Under the pieces are notes generated by a model. That model saw nothing but the letters and a program-made list of their open reading frames with translations. It did not search any database and was not told the origin of the DNA. Below are positions 1 to 12,083 of a stretch of DNA of 64,000 bases, one piece after another. The stretch is from Bugulina stolonifera (lineage: Eukaryota; Bryozoa; Gymnolaemata; Cheilostomatida; Bugulidae). Every line of letters begins with the position of its first letter. Position 1 is the first letter of the stretch. Both the position numbers and the translations under genes were made by a program. The stretch is taken from positions 25,236,298 through 25,300,297 of the forward strand of contig OW285189.1 of the NCBI GenBank assembly GCA_935421135.1, written 5' to 3'.

Positions 1-163
1 TCTAGACCCTCATTATTTCTTGCATTATAATTGTCTATTATTTTTATATAATTCCTTCGTTTTAGTCTATTAGGCACCCGACCCTTTAGCCTCATATTCT
101 GAATACTTGTAATCTGGCTATGGAACTTGGGCTAATATCTATACAAATCTGATGATATTATAG

Positions 164-3100
164 ATTGAGATGAGTGTGGAAGATGTGAATGATAACAAAC
201 CATACTTTATATACTCTCCTAACCCATCGTATAGCCAGTATCTTAGTGTGGTATCAGTTGGGCCTGAGGGGCACGAGTCACCTCCCCACACCTGCTTGCT
301 TCAACTACAGGCTACAGATGAGGACAGTGGTGCAAATGGTGAAGTAAGTACATATATACATACACAAGTAGTGAAGTAAGTATACATGTAGGTATACATA
401 CATACACAGGTAGTGAAGTAAGTATAGGTATACATACATACACAGGTAGTGAAGTAAGTATAGGTATACATACACAGGTAGTGAAGTAAGTAAATAGGTA
501 TACACAATAGGGAAGAGTGTTAACTATTCTATACTACACTGTAATTATAGTCATTGGTTTACAGATTTCCTACGGTCTGACATATGTGTCTGACGAGTCA
601 CTGTTCGCTGTTGATACCGGCTGTGTGAAGAATAGACAATATGTACCTTATGAAGGGGATGATTTCTATAATATTGAGGTAATCATACAGTCACTCTATG
701 TTTATTGCTATGAATTATGTATTCTTGCGTCTATTGGCAATTATACCTAACGTATTTCACCTAGTGCATGGTGTTATTATGATAATTACACAGCAGTGGA
801 AATGCTCTTACTCAGAAATGTTTTTATTATAATAATGTTTCTTGTGTGAAGACTGAAAAATAAAAAAACACCGCCCGAGGTGGGGCTCGAACCCACGACC
901 CTGGGATTAAGAGTCCCATGCTCTACCGACTGAGCCACCCGGGCTTGGTGAGTGGAAATCGCTCTTTGTGATAACATCGAAATTGGGAAGTAGAGGGAGA
1001 ATAACTCTGCATGCAAAGGAATTTATTTTAATGAGTGGTCAATATATTATGGAAACGAACTTCCTAATGTGGTGAACCTATGAAGTAGTCCATTATTGGA
1101 TTTACATTTTTTATAGTATCATAGTATAGAACTTGCTTATAATAACATACATGTGTATTGTTTTTTAAGCCTAGTGTTGCTAATATACATGTAGATAAGG
1201 GATGAAATATGTACCTGCTGGTGATCCTAAATGTTCTTAGTTACCTGCATGTCAATAAAACAATGACATTGCCTAGATACTAATACAGTCATCTGTTTTG
1301 TTGGAAACTGGAAATGAATTCCACTTCGTATTGATGTGAACACTATGGCAAAATACTGAGCATGTAGTCATATACTCATACACATGTTAACTAATGTAGT
1401 ATGGATGGTGTAGCCTCTACCCTCAATCCTTAGCAATTATATAACCAGATCCTGTGCTACGTTACCATTATCTGACAGATATCCATGCACAAATTAATAT
1501 AATTTATGTGCATATATGTACACACTCATGTATACTTGTGTCTACTCAGGTAACGGCATTTGACAGAGGTAGTCCGTCTCTCTCTACCAAGGGCAGCGTC
1601 AGGATGTTTAAGTTAAGAGATGAGAATAGAATGGTGTTAGTCGTAGATAAGGAACAACTAACCGAGGCTGAAATAGAATCCTACCGACTCATACTGCAGA
1701 AGATAATGGGCAAGGATGTCCTCATTGGTAGGTTAACATTAGACCAGTAAACCAATTGTCCAGCTAACTTCGGTCAATTGTCTGTAATCATCTTTTTTTG
1801 TGGTTTCGTATTCTTGATGCTATATGTATGATGCATGATGTGTATGCTGCATATCAGTGTCACCCAATTGGAAAAGTATCTGTTGACTGAAGTGGGAGAT
1901 AACACCAGAGAAGGTGCTTACTTCTATCTAAACATATTGTAACGAGTTTAGTCCCTGTCGAAACTGCGACTGCATTGTATTTACAGAGAAGGTAGGAGCC
2001 AGCTCTCAACTGGCTAACAATGGTACAGCACTAAGTTTTAACAAACGGCAAACTGACGTCGTATTTACCTGCGTCGAGAAATCGTTAGATAGACTGTGTA
2101 CCTACAGCTCTAACGTAGGGTGAGTAACATGTGCAGTTGTTTACATGCCATGGTGTTTACTGTAGACTGTGAACCTACAGTTGTAACTTAGGGTGAGTAA
2201 CATGTGCAGTTGTTTACATACCACAATGTTTACATGTATTTACTCTATGCATGATATTACAATGCCAGTCACTTTGTAGATCTACCATAGACATTAGCTC
2301 TGCTAAGAAAGAGTTTGAAAGTGGTGCAGGAGTTCGAGTTATTAATATACACCCACCGTTTAGAACTGGAGGTGCCGTAGTTATAACTCCAAAACCACTG
2401 GTAGGATTGCTACTTCCTATTAACTCTATATATACTGCATATTATATTCTGCTGCTATTGATTTGGTAGTGAAACATACATGTACATGTATATATGTTGT
2501 ACTTTCTATTACAATTGATAGATTTCTGTTCAAAATGGAGATTACTTTGGTTGGATGGCTTGGTGGCCACTCTTCCTATTGGCTGGACTCGTCTTCTTGC
2601 TAGCACTACTCGGTATACTACTTCTGCTGTGCTGTGCGCAGAGGTGAGTGTTTACTGCTATCACTACTTGGTATACTACTTCTGCTGTGCTGTGTGCAGA
2701 GGTGAGTGTTTACTGCTATCACTACTTGGTATACTACTTCTGCTGTGCTGTGTGCAGAGGTGAGTTCTTACTGCTATCACTACTTGGTATACTACTTCTG
2801 CTGTGCTGTGTGCAGAGGTGTTTACTATTAGCACTACTTGGTATACTACTTCTGCTGTGCTGTTTATTGCAGAACATTCTAAGAACATAACTCACCTCCA
2901 TGGGCTTAGGGGTCACATGTACTACTGAATGAGCTGCCCAGGCTAAAAATATCTATGATGAATAAGTTGCAGAATGCTACATGATTGTTACATGTTACAC
3001 GCGTGTTGTAGGTGGAGGCGACACTACAAGGCAGGATTGTATAGTGCAAACCTGGCAGCTGCAACTGGTAATGGGTATGGGTTTGAGCATGGCTCAGGCT

Positions 3101-3921
3101 ACAGTGAAAGTGTCATAGTTAAAGGGCAGGATCTTGAGGAACAGGTTAGTAGTACCTGTACCTGTATTACATGTATGTTATGAATAAAACATTCATGTAG
3201 AACATGTGTTATTGTAGTTATCTCCTATTATAATGTAAAATATATAATATAACTATGTTAATATTTGGTTCGTTTGACAGAGTCTGTGTATGTATGTGCC
3301 ACCTGAAGGAAACAATGAGCTTGGGGAGATTAACTTTGCATTCAGTGAAGCAGCTCTCGCACAGACTCAGCACGGAGCAGCCCAGACAACTACTAATGGA
3401 GCAGCTAATGGTCACCTAGCCAATGGGTATGTATGCATTAGTTACACTACCAGCTGTGGGGTTGTCTTCTCATACATGTAACCATTATAATGCAATTGTT
3501 TTTATTGTGTGTGTGTGACCACACTGTACTAACTGTGGATGTTGTGTACTGTAGAGGTAGAGAGGAAACTGAGGAGATACAGCAATCATACAGTGAATAT
3601 CACCGCACTGATGGTACAGATGGTCATGTAGCCAGGGGAGATAACTATGATACTGTGGATGGTGGAGGTACTAACATGTACAGGTCTGGTGAGAGTCTAG
3701 CATATAATAATACAGTGGGTGGTAGCAGTGGGGGTTTCTCTGCTGCTGGGGGAGGAGGTACATCACATCGTAATGGTACAATGAACAGGACAGATGTAAT
3801 AGTAGATAGCCTGGGTGCTACCAGTCTACATGGTAGTGTACATGGTACGACCACCGTAGAGGAAACAGTCACCCGTAATGATGGTTATGAGGAGCAGGAA
3901 CATAACATAAACTTTACTTAA
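164..3921 (+). CDS. Cadherin family transmembrane protein, 3' part (5' end outside window)
   Basis: Calcium-dependent adhesion receptor of the plasma membrane. Exons by eye: 164-343, 565-678, 1550-1731, 1858-1913, 1987-2119, 2280-2400, 2522-2643, 3012-3144, 3281-3426, 3555-3921; all phases match and 517 residues result. The first exon has the cadherin calcium motif DVNDNKP and ATDEDSGANGE; the third has VTAFDRGSPSLS. A non-cadherin membrane-proximal region follows, then one membrane span in exon 2522-2643 (starts WMAWWPLFLLAGL, ends LLLLCCAQR) and a cytoplasmic tail of about 215 residues, rich in Gly, Ser and Thr, ending INFT. I see no obvious catenin-binding motif. Choosing the donor at 1731 rather than 1727 is forced by phase. 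Three of its donors carry tandem duplications (see findings). Family call is firm; subfamily is not. Confidence 0.88.
343..500 (+). repeat. Donor-anchored tandem repeat in cadherin intron
   Basis: The exon end and donor GTGAA/GTAAGTA recur five times, starting near 340, 371, 413, 449 and 481, spaced 31-42 bp. Later copies also hold an acceptor-like ACACAG just upstream, so each unit carries both splice-site types. Confidence 0.85.
679..1549. other. Cadherin intron
   Basis: An 871-bp intron. Apart from the antisense tRNA-Lys I see only AT-rich unique sequence. Confidence 0.7.
872..944 (-). tRNA. tRNA-Lys (anticodon CTT)
   Basis: Read on the minus strand, a 73-nt cloverleaf: acceptor arm GCCCGGG pairing with CTCGGGC (one G-U), D-arm TGGCTCAGTCGGTAGAGCA, anticodon loop CTCTTAA giving CTT, T-arm with GGTTCGAGCCC, discriminator G as usual for tRNA-Lys. 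A-box and B-box are intact. It sits antisense inside the cadherin intron 679-1549. A T-run that could end Pol III transcription lies just beyond its 3' end (plus-strand aaaaaa at 860-868). Confidence 0.96.
2089..2235 (+). repeat. Tandem duplication of an exon end with its donor
   Basis: A segment of about 73 bp starting TAGACTGTGTACCTACAG, holding the last roughly 31 bp of exon 1987-2119, the donor GTGAGT and 35 bp of intron, is repeated once immediately downstream with few changes. The second copy keeps the GGGTGAGTAACATG donor context. Confidence 0.8.
2604..2880 (+). repeat. Donor-anchored 58-bp repeat copying the transmembrane exon end
   Basis: About six tandem copies. Copy one is the end of the transmembrane exon (2604-2643) plus its donor GTGAGTG. 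Later copies repeat CACTACTTGGTATACTACTT, the following CTGCTGTGCTGTG and a GCAGAGGTGAG donor. The last copies lose the donor. Each copy recreates the coding potential LGILLLLCC. Retention of the first intronic unit gives an immediate stop. Confidence 0.88.
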
Positions 3922-4958
3922 TCACACTAAATGCTCAGCTACTCATATATTGCTCTTTCTACCTATATGTTTATAGTAAATATTTTATATAATTTTTACA
4001 CATCTGTGATAAAATATCCCACAATTCCATTAGTTTAACCTTTTGACCTCTTGTGATATAGTAGACAGACATATCCCTATTGGTGCTTGAGTTATATGTT
4101 CTATATCTTCCCATCATGCTTTGTATTTTTATTCCTCAATGTTTTATGTTCTGTGTGACCAGTGGGTGTTTATAACAATGTGATATGCAATACATTATAT
4201 AGTAGAAGTGAAGCCTTGGTAAAATAGATGAGAAATTTTAGCTGGAATTGGAAATTTTAACTTCGTAACATTATATAATACTTGTGAGCCATAAAATAAA
4301 ACTTACCAAGTGAGAGACAAACGCAGAGTAACAAGTATTTTTACTATGGTAGTTTTCAAATTGTATTTACCCAGATATTAGACCCCAGGTGCAGCTGATG
4401 GAAAAAAGCCATGAAATACTTCACCAGAGATGTAATTGATAGGTATATAATATGTGACATGGCGGTACACGATAAATTACACTAATTAGGGAGTGTGCAT
4501 AAAACACACTCAATACCCAAACTAGAGCTAAGCTAACACACTCCTTCATCACTACGCAAATACAGGTGATGTTTGCTAGGGAAGTCAACTCTCTCAAATA
4601 TTCTACTTATAAAATACTTGACTGCAGCAATCAAACCAATTATCACAATAATATTATAATAAATAAACGTACCACAATAATTATATAACTAAAATAGATA
4701 TAGCTAGTAGTCACTGTGGTGAGAAGGTGTAGTAGTTCTATACAACATATAATATACTGTTTTAGGCTTTACCCAAATCTGAGTGAAGGTTAGTACGCAC
4801 ATGTAGGTTGTACATGTATACATGATATGCATAGTTCACATCACTTACGATATACCACAGTTACTAAGGCTACCAAAGACACTGTAGATATACAAGTACA
4901 AGTAGACACATAACAGATATAGACAGCCTTTGGCACCACAATCCTTTCAGGAAACACT
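3922..4958. other. Convergent spacer between cadherin and KIAA0513-like genes
   Basis: Holds the cadherin 3' UTR, with a polyadenylation signal AATAAA at 4295-4300, and unique AT-rich sequence. At 4775-4794 it contains an inverted copy of the end of a KIAA0513 exon with donor (see findings). No gene seen. Confidence 0.6.
4775..4794 (+). other. Inverted copy of KIAA0513 exon end and donor
   Basis: AAATCTGAGTGAAGGT at 4775-4790 plus tAGT equals, with one mismatch in 20, the reverse complement of 5161-5180, the end of KIAA0513 exon 5167-5261 with its donor. On the plus strand it is preceded by an acceptor-like CTGTTTTAG at 4757-4765. Confidence 0.6.
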
Positions 4959-7900
4959 TCAGCCAGACTTCATAGACTCGACACTTTCCCGTAACATCTG
5001 GATGTGCTCTACAGTAGAATATACAGTAGAATATACTATTATATACACTTACACTTATATACTGTACACTTACACTTATATACTGTACACTTACACTTAT
5101 ATACATTTACACCTATATACTGTACACTTACACTTATATATTGTGCACTGTTTGTAATACACTTACCTTCACTCAGATTTCCAATAGTCGACTGTTTTCG
5201 GAGGAATTCTAAGCACCACTCCATATTCAGACCAAATGCTCTCATATTATACAGAAATGTTCTAAAACACATGCAATAGGTTCATCTACTAACATGAGAA
5301 GTCTACCAGTGACTCCCTCGAACACTACTCACCCTATGATAACTATGACTCTCTCTAACACTACCCACTCTATGATAACTATGACTCTTTAACACTACCC
5401 ACTCTATGATAACTATGACTCTCTCTAACACTACCCACTCTATGATAACTATGACTCTCTAACACTACCCACTCTATGATAACTATGACTCTCTCTTACA
5501 CTACCCACTCTATGATAACTATGACTCTCTCTAACACTACCCGCTTTATGATAACTATGACTCTCTCTAAAACTATCCACTCTATGATAACTATGACTCT
5601 CTCTTACACTACCCACTCTATGATAACTATGACTCTCTCTAATACTACTCACTCTATGATAACTATGACTCTCTAACACTACCCACTCTATGATAACTAT
5701 GACTCTCTCTAACACTACCCACTCTATGATAACTATGACTCTCTCTTACACTACCCGCTCTATGATAACTATGACTCTCTAACACTACCCACTCTATGAT
5801 AACTATGACTCTCTCTAACACTACCCACTCTATGATAACTATGACTCTTTAACACTACCCACTCTATGATAACTATGACTCTCTCTTACACTACCCACTC
5901 TATGATAACTATGACTCTCTCTAATACTACTCCCTCTATGATAACTATGACTCTCTAACACTACCCACTCTATGATAACTATGACTCTCTCTAACACTAC
6001 CCACTCTATGATAACTATGACTCTCTCTAACACTACTCACTCTATGATAACTATGACTCTCTCTTACACTACCCACTCTATGATAACTATGACTCTCTCT
6101 AACACTACCCACTCTATGATAACTATGACTCTCTCTTACACTACCCACTCTATGATAACTATGACTCTCTCTAATACTACTCACTCTATGATAACTATGA
6201 CTCTCTCTAACACTACTCACTCTATGATAACTATGACTCTCTCTAATACTACCCACTCTATGATAACTATGACTCTCTAACTAATGAAGTTAATAATAAT
6301 TATATTCTCTACCCAGAAGTGAAGGTAACACAACTCCCGAATGTTTGACTTATATTAGTGGATGTGATGTGATGTTGTACTAACCCCAGCTGACCAAATA
6401 TGATATTCTCTTGGAATTGTCTGTCCTGGCCCTCATCTTCTGCATTGTCTTTGCTGCAAATAATAAAATCTACATGACATTGTATTATACATGTACAATG
6501 TAGGGAGTTGCTATAACTAATAAAGTTTGCACATATTCTGTATGACAGCATGTACGTACATATTATATACAGTGACTAATACATGTAACTAATGTGCGAA
6601 ATTAAGCAGTGTAAATACTAAATACATGTAGTACACCACTCCATTGACTAGCATGTAGTCATTACATTGAGTGGGTAAAGTCTGTATCAAATCATACTAC
6701 TGTGTGCCTAGCAGGTAAACTAGCTGCATCACTGGTCTTAGTTAATGGTTGTTCTTCTCAAATGAAATGATAATTAACTGGCTAACTTCCTCCCTCCCCA
6801 CAACTACTATATTGTAATGAGAGTAAGTCAGGATTTAAAAGTGATTCTCCAAACCACCATACAATTATTATTATTCTAAGAAGCCTTAAGTGTGTGTTTA
6901 CTTGACTCTGACACTCAGCTGTGAGAAGCCAACAGAATACTATCCATTCGGAAAGTATACCAATAACAGCATATGTGTAGTAAGTAGTAACCAATAGCCA
7001 ATGGCAATGAAGATTAAGGTCTTTGGGACAGCCCAGTGCCCCAGTCCCAAAGACCATAATTATGAAAGTATACATAAGAGGGGTACCAACTCTTAATGGC
7101 CTGTGATGTCTTTGGAGTGGATAGCCTGGTGGGCACATTATTCACAAGACGATAGTAAAGATAGGTCATGTGACTAGACAAGTAGATATGGACAAACCAA
7201 TAGGACTCGGAGGTTCCATGTTTATGTTAGAAAACAAAATCAGGTGAACCAATAGGCTTACAGAAGTAGACCAGATTATACACAAATATGAGATAATACT
7301 AACTAGATACAACAGAGAATAGGGCTGGAACTATTACAATCATGTATTTACCTAGTGAGCACTAGTACAACACTAAACTACTATAACTACTTGGAGTATT
7401 ACCCGCTCTCTGGACTAGAGTGCTCACTGATTGGTGAGAGTGAAGATGTTACTTTACTACTTCCTCCAGATACATTACTCAACGTACTGCTGCTGCTGCT
7501 GCCAGTAACAATATGACTGTGTATAATACATGTGTGTATACACAGTGTATGTACTAAGTAGTATTAAAATACAATGTATTTACACGGCAACTTGACTTTA
7601 CAGAGAGAATTAGTTTGAGTGTTGTTTACCAATTCTGAGTGATTATCCTCACCTACTGCTAGTAGTTATCCCCCATCTACCGCTAGTAGTTATCTCCACC
7701 TACCGCTAGTAGTTATCCCCACCTACTGCTAGTAGTTATCCCCCATCTACCGCTAGTAGTTATCTCCACCTACCGCTAGAAGTTATCCCTACCTAAACTG
7801 AGCGATTATTCCCACCTAAACTGAGCGATTATTTCCACCTAAACTGAGCGATTATTCCCACCTACACCAGAGAAGACTCACTCACTTTGTAGTCAGAGGT

Positions 7901-10810
7901 TTCTTCACCCTTTCTTTCTGCACAGATTCATAGAAGGCAGCATTCCAGTACCTCATAGACTGCCATATTGGCTGACTCTTCAGATATGTCGACAGGAAAC
8001 TCTTCTCTACCTTATCACCTCGAGATACTGCAGACATTAACATAACGTAATTACATGCTGCAATGTTGACACATCAACGGCTTGTTATGTTAGTACATTA
8101 GTATGTTGGTTGTACTGTTGAGCATAATAATATCAAAGATAAAATTGGAATTATGTCGGTCTTGTCAATTGCACTTTGTAGAAAATAAAGCTTCCATTGG
8201 TCAATATCATGTACATGAGTATAAGTGGAACTAGGGTATAAAGTTATTACTATCTAGATATTTGAGAATTATAAGCCATTCATACCCAAGTGTCATACTA
8301 GAGCTCTCTGGGGATGTAAAACATTGGATACTTGTACTACACAGTAATATTATACATATACATATACATATGCATATACATGTATGTATGACCACGTCCA
8401 AATAATTATTGATGAAAACTGATTCCGTTACATAACAAATTATGCAGTGTGATAATCAATGCTACATTATGAATATGTCAGTTGAAATGGTGTGACCCAG
8501 TAATACCGACCTTCATGGTAGAAAGTGAAGCACATGTTCATGAGTATAACAGCAGGAGAGAAGTCATCTGCCTCACTGCATTCAAACAGAACTAGAGCAA
8601 AGTACTGGACCAGCTGGTAGAACGTGTGCTCTCCAACAGCTCTGTTTCTACCTCTCTATAAAAACATGTACTATATATATAGAGAGAGCATAACTCCATA
8701 CTAAATACTGTACTATATCTGCACTGATCCTCAATGCATGGCCCTACAGTACTGAGTCAGAAACAGCATGCGTGGTAGGAGATGAAAGGGCTCTATGCTC
8801 AGGGGAGCATAACTCCAACATGAGAGGAGCATACGATTATCAGCACTACAAAGTAACTATCCCACTATTATTTACAGGGAACATATCTGTTACTAACACA
8901 TCATAGAGTGTACATGTATGTTTAAGTACTCAGTACAAACCAACCTTCTCAGAAATGGCCCTGGCAAAGTTCAGTCTGAAGTTTCCATCCTGAAAGAAGA
9001 CAATAAGAGTGAAAGAGGGTCTCAGTGTAAGGTAACACAACTATCGGCCAAATGAGTTACCAATTATATACGTATTCGATATATGTATTACATGATATAT
9101 ATATTACATGATATATGTATTACATGATATATGTATTACACGATATATATATTACATGGTGAAGGTAGGATAGGGTAGGGTAGGGTAGGGTAGGGTAGGT
9201 AGGTAGGTAGGTAAATGTAAATAGATATGTCGGTAGGTTATATAAGTAATTACCCGAATACACTCGGCAAGCTTGCTCTTCTCTTCTGGTGTTGGGGTAA
9301 TACTACAAGTAAACAAGTATTACATGTACAGATCAGACTCCCCTATCTTCAGCTATGACTTAGATAACCCACCCCCATCAAACTGCACACCCCTCTATCA
9401 AATGTTGAATCTCCCTCATTTTCACCAAAGGAGCGTGGTTAGTACACCATAGAACTAGACGATGAGGCAGCCAGTTGTCTACTACCAGCTTAATATAATA
9501 CTATAACTACATCCAATGGAAGTTATTCCATGATTCTGTGATCATGCATTCAAATATTATGTGTGAGCAGCACTGCTGCTTTTATTATGTGAATCAGAAG
9601 GTAATCTGCAGACAAACACAGTCAGAGGATTATCAGCAGCAGATTAGCCAACTTACTCGGAAAAAATGAGCTCTACAAATTTCACAGCATATTCTTTGGA
9701 TTCCTGAGACTCGTCATCTTCGAATGTTGAGTCAATAGAATTGATTGAATAGAGCGAGTTTGACTGCCTGGAAGCAAACTCCGTGTATACAGGCTCCGAT
9801 GACTCATCCCTGTATCACAACATTAACACAAACTTTACACAAGAGATATTGCTTATTATGTAAGAATTGGTCATTCTACTATCATATATAGAAATATTTA
9901 TCTCTACCTCAGTCAGTACCAAATCACCTGTCAATCACCTCATCCATTACTATCTGAGTCCCCAACATTCTGGGGACTCTACTCACCCTGAGGACTCTAC
10001 TCACCCTGAGGACTCGTAGTCCAGTACTATATCATCTTCATGGTGGACCACAGTCTCGGCTATTGACGAAGCTGCAGCACTTAGATTCTGAATGGAATCA
10101 AAGTTCATGAGATTACCACTAGACACCTGCAGACTATTGCCATTAGATGCCTGCAAGCTGTTGGTGGATTTCTTCTTCGTCTGCAGCTTCTTTTGAGTTT
10201 TAGTATCAGCAAAGGAGAATTCTTGCACAGCTCTCGATGGGCTGACCAGAGTAGTCTGAGAGTCTGCCTGCACCAGACCATCTCGGACTTGTGCAGCTAC
10301 CGTATCCATGTATACTTCTTCTGCCGTAAAGCTATCTTGCCTTTTACTTAGTCGCCTCCTACTAGAGTTAGGTGTAGAGGCAGATCCTTTGGCACCATTG
10401 ACCGCTAAAGGTGATTGTGCTACTTCACTCTCTCCACATGTCGCTGCATCACTGTCACCATCTGTGCTGTGCTCCGTCGTGTCTATCAAAGGAGCGCATT
10501 CTGGCTCACTACCTCTCAGCTTTGTACTTCCCGTTTCAGATGATGCTTCTCCATTTTCATACAACTTGACTTTCTGTAGTTTCTCTTTTACTGTGTCCAT
10601 AAATGTTTTTCCACTACCCACAGATTTGGAATCTGATTCATTATCACTGGCATCCAAGTTCCCCTTGTCAGGTTTAATCTTAGCTGTAAAATCATCCCAG
10701 AGGGTGGCTCTCCTGTTAGCCAGAGATCCTAGGATGCCAGAGCTGGATTTCTCTCCCTTGTCCTTCTCGGACTCAGAGTTCATGCTAAACCTTCTCTTGA
10801 TAAACTCCAT
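4959..10810 (-). CDS. KIAA0513: KIAA0513-like protein (SBF2-domain type)
   Basis: Complete minus-strand gene. Exons in transcript order: 10005-10810, 9657-9809, 9254-9302, 8945-8989, 8511-8655, 7886-8027, 6385-6453, 5167-5261, 4959-5008; 1554 nt, 517 residues, all phases match. The first 269 residues are Ser-rich and low complexity, starting [11 protein letters not shown]. The conserved part begins near residue 300: [102 protein letters not shown], ending HIQMLRES...MKSG. This order and wording are those of vertebrate KIAA0513, a brain-enriched cytoplasmic protein of poorly known role, as I recall it. The start is the first ATG after an in-frame acceptor-like TTCTAG, suggesting a separate 5' UTR exon. 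Confidence 0.9.
5038..5152 (+). repeat. Tandem repeat in last KIAA0513 intron
   Basis: About five copies of a unit near 20 bp, TATACTGTACACTTACACTT, filling most of the last intron. Confidence 0.85.
5318..6280 (+). repeat. 32-36-bp minisatellite in KIAA0513 intron
   Basis: Roughly 28 copies of a unit built from CTATGATAACTATGACTC, a short CT run and CACTACCCACT. Copies of 36 bp dominate, mixed with shorter ones missing a CTCT or similar. The array fills most of intron 5262-6384. Reading frames stay open through runs of 36-bp copies only because the unit is a multiple of three. Confidence 0.95.
6454..7650. other. KIAA0513 intron, unique part
   Basis: AT-rich unique sequence in intron 6454-7885. 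A GCT-repeat of four to five units lies near 7487. No convincing exon. Confidence 0.5.
7651..7862 (+). repeat. Two adjoining short minisatellites
   Basis: About six copies of a 24-bp unit (CTGCTAGTAGTTATCCCCAC) run into about four copies of a 23-bp unit (ACTGAGCGATTATTCCCACC). The units share the TTATYCCCACCTA part, so the second may derive from the first. The array ends about 20 bp from the donor of exon 7886-8027. Confidence 0.85.
9164..9212 (+). repeat. (TAGGG)n / (TAGG)n run
   Basis: About six TAGGG pentamers followed by four TAGG tetramers, next to an AT-rich ATATGTATTACATG repeat (9064-9160). The run has more than four G3 tracts, enough for a G-quadruplex on the plus strand. It lies in the KIAA0513 intron between exons 8945-8989 and 9254-9302. 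Confidence 0.85.
9983..10020 (-). repeat. 18-bp tandem duplication of the first KIAA0513 donor
   Basis: On the minus strand GAGTCCTCAGGGTGAGTA occurs twice in tandem at the end of exon 10005-10810. Two equivalent donors 18 nt apart result. Use of the second would add six codons in frame. Confidence 0.85.
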
Positions 10811-11389
10811 TGTTCTAGAATAAACAGTCGGAGTGCATGCCTTTACTACTATACTACACGACAGCACATGCTAGAGGGATACTAGTGCACATATCAACTG
10901 ACTATACATACACTATTACTTGTACCAGCAGAAGTTGTACCTGGGAATATTGAGTACTATTTATTTACAACAGTATTTTATCAACTATTTATCCACTACA
11001 ATGCATCTTACTACAAGAGCAGCCACTGAACCCGTACATGTATATATCAATATTTTCACAAACTGGTAGCAGACATTACTCTACATCAGCTACCTCAATC
11101 AACCATTCTAAAGCCCTTATATCAGAGCAATTACAGCATTGATTTCTTCTGACAAATCAATATAAACATAAATCATCTAGTAAACCAGATTGTGGAGGTC
11201 AAGTGTATGTTGTAAAATGGAATCTTCTATCAAATCAATTACAAGTTGCAGCAGGCGTTGGCAGCCAGCACCCACGTCTAATCGTTATGTCAGCATCGGT
11301 AAACACTGCCCCCAGGTGGATAAAGTATTACTATTATGGTTAGTAAGCTAGTAGGAGTAACTTGTAATGAGAGTACAGTCGGCCGTTAC

Positions 11390-11475
11390 CAGAGTTTCTA
11401 AAATCATCCATAGACTGGGAGCACAAGTCGTAAAAGACACGACCAAAAGCTCATCCGACGAACATGGGCAATAAC
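11390..11475 (-). promoter_or_regulatory. Candidate 5' exon/promoter zone of the KIAA0513-like gene
   Basis: A local cluster of CpG dinucleotides in otherwise CpG-poor AT-rich DNA, with a possible minus-strand donor CTCTG/GTAACG at 11389-11390. Position upstream of the acceptor-like TTCTAG before the KIAA0513 start makes it a candidate non-coding first exon. This is inference; no TATA box is evident. Confidence 0.3.
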
Positions 11476-12008
11476 CTGGATGTGAGTATGGATGGATTGA
11501 AACCAAGTGTACATATACATATGCCATAAATATATATGTACATGTATATGGCCTAGTCTAATGTAAATATATATGTACATGTATATGACCTAGTCTAATG
11601 TAAATATATATATGTACATGTATATGGCCTAGTGTAATGTAGAATAGGAGAATCTAGCTGTGCACCATATAACTTAGTATATACTTGTACACTGTACAAG
11701 TGTTTAGTAGATATACACTTCTGTGCTTGTACAATGTATTGTAAATTATATAATATACACTGTACATTGTACAACCTATAAAATGCACATGTGTATTACA
11801 ATGTACATTACATACACGTACATATACATGTAGGCTTAGTGTTAACATCATTCAACATACATGTATTTACTTACATATTATATATATACATGTATATAAT
11901 ATATCCACTTACATGTATTTACTTACATATCATATAATATATACATATGTATATAATATATCCACTTACATGTACTTACTTACACCTACTTACATATTAC
12001 ATATATAC

Positions 12009-12083
12009 ACTTACCACACCTGTCGACTGAGAGGTAGAGGGAGGTACTGACCCCCAGAACTCGCCAACCCAGCTACATCTACA
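12009..12083 (-). CDS. Putative exon of unknown gene
   Basis: Minus strand: acceptor GCACTTGTAG, open reading DVAGLASSGGQYLPLPLSRQ, donor GTGTG/GTAAGTG. Phase joins correctly to the putative exon at 13127-13228. I do not recognise the protein. If joined to the first KIAA0513 coding exon the frame ends in TGA at the junction, so it would be a short upstream reading frame there. Could be a separate small gene or chance. Confidence 0.3.

Noticed and set aside
786..1016. 76-codon minus open frame
   Set aside because: It reads through the tRNA-Lys gene.
5318..6280. CRISPR-like look of regularly spaced repeats
   Set aside because: Units are contiguous without unique spacers, and the host is an animal genome; it is a minisatellite. 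The same holds for 58097-58876 and 59201-63144.
10308..10823. 171-codon plus-strand open frame
   Set aside because: Antisense shadow of the first KIAA0513 coding exon, which has family homology further along and correct phases.
11464..11482. Plus-strand ATG with MGNNLD and a GTGAGT donor, like a myristoylated protein start
   Set aside because: No downstream plus-strand exon could be found in the next 7 kb; more likely chance within a CpG-rich candidate promoter of the minus gene.
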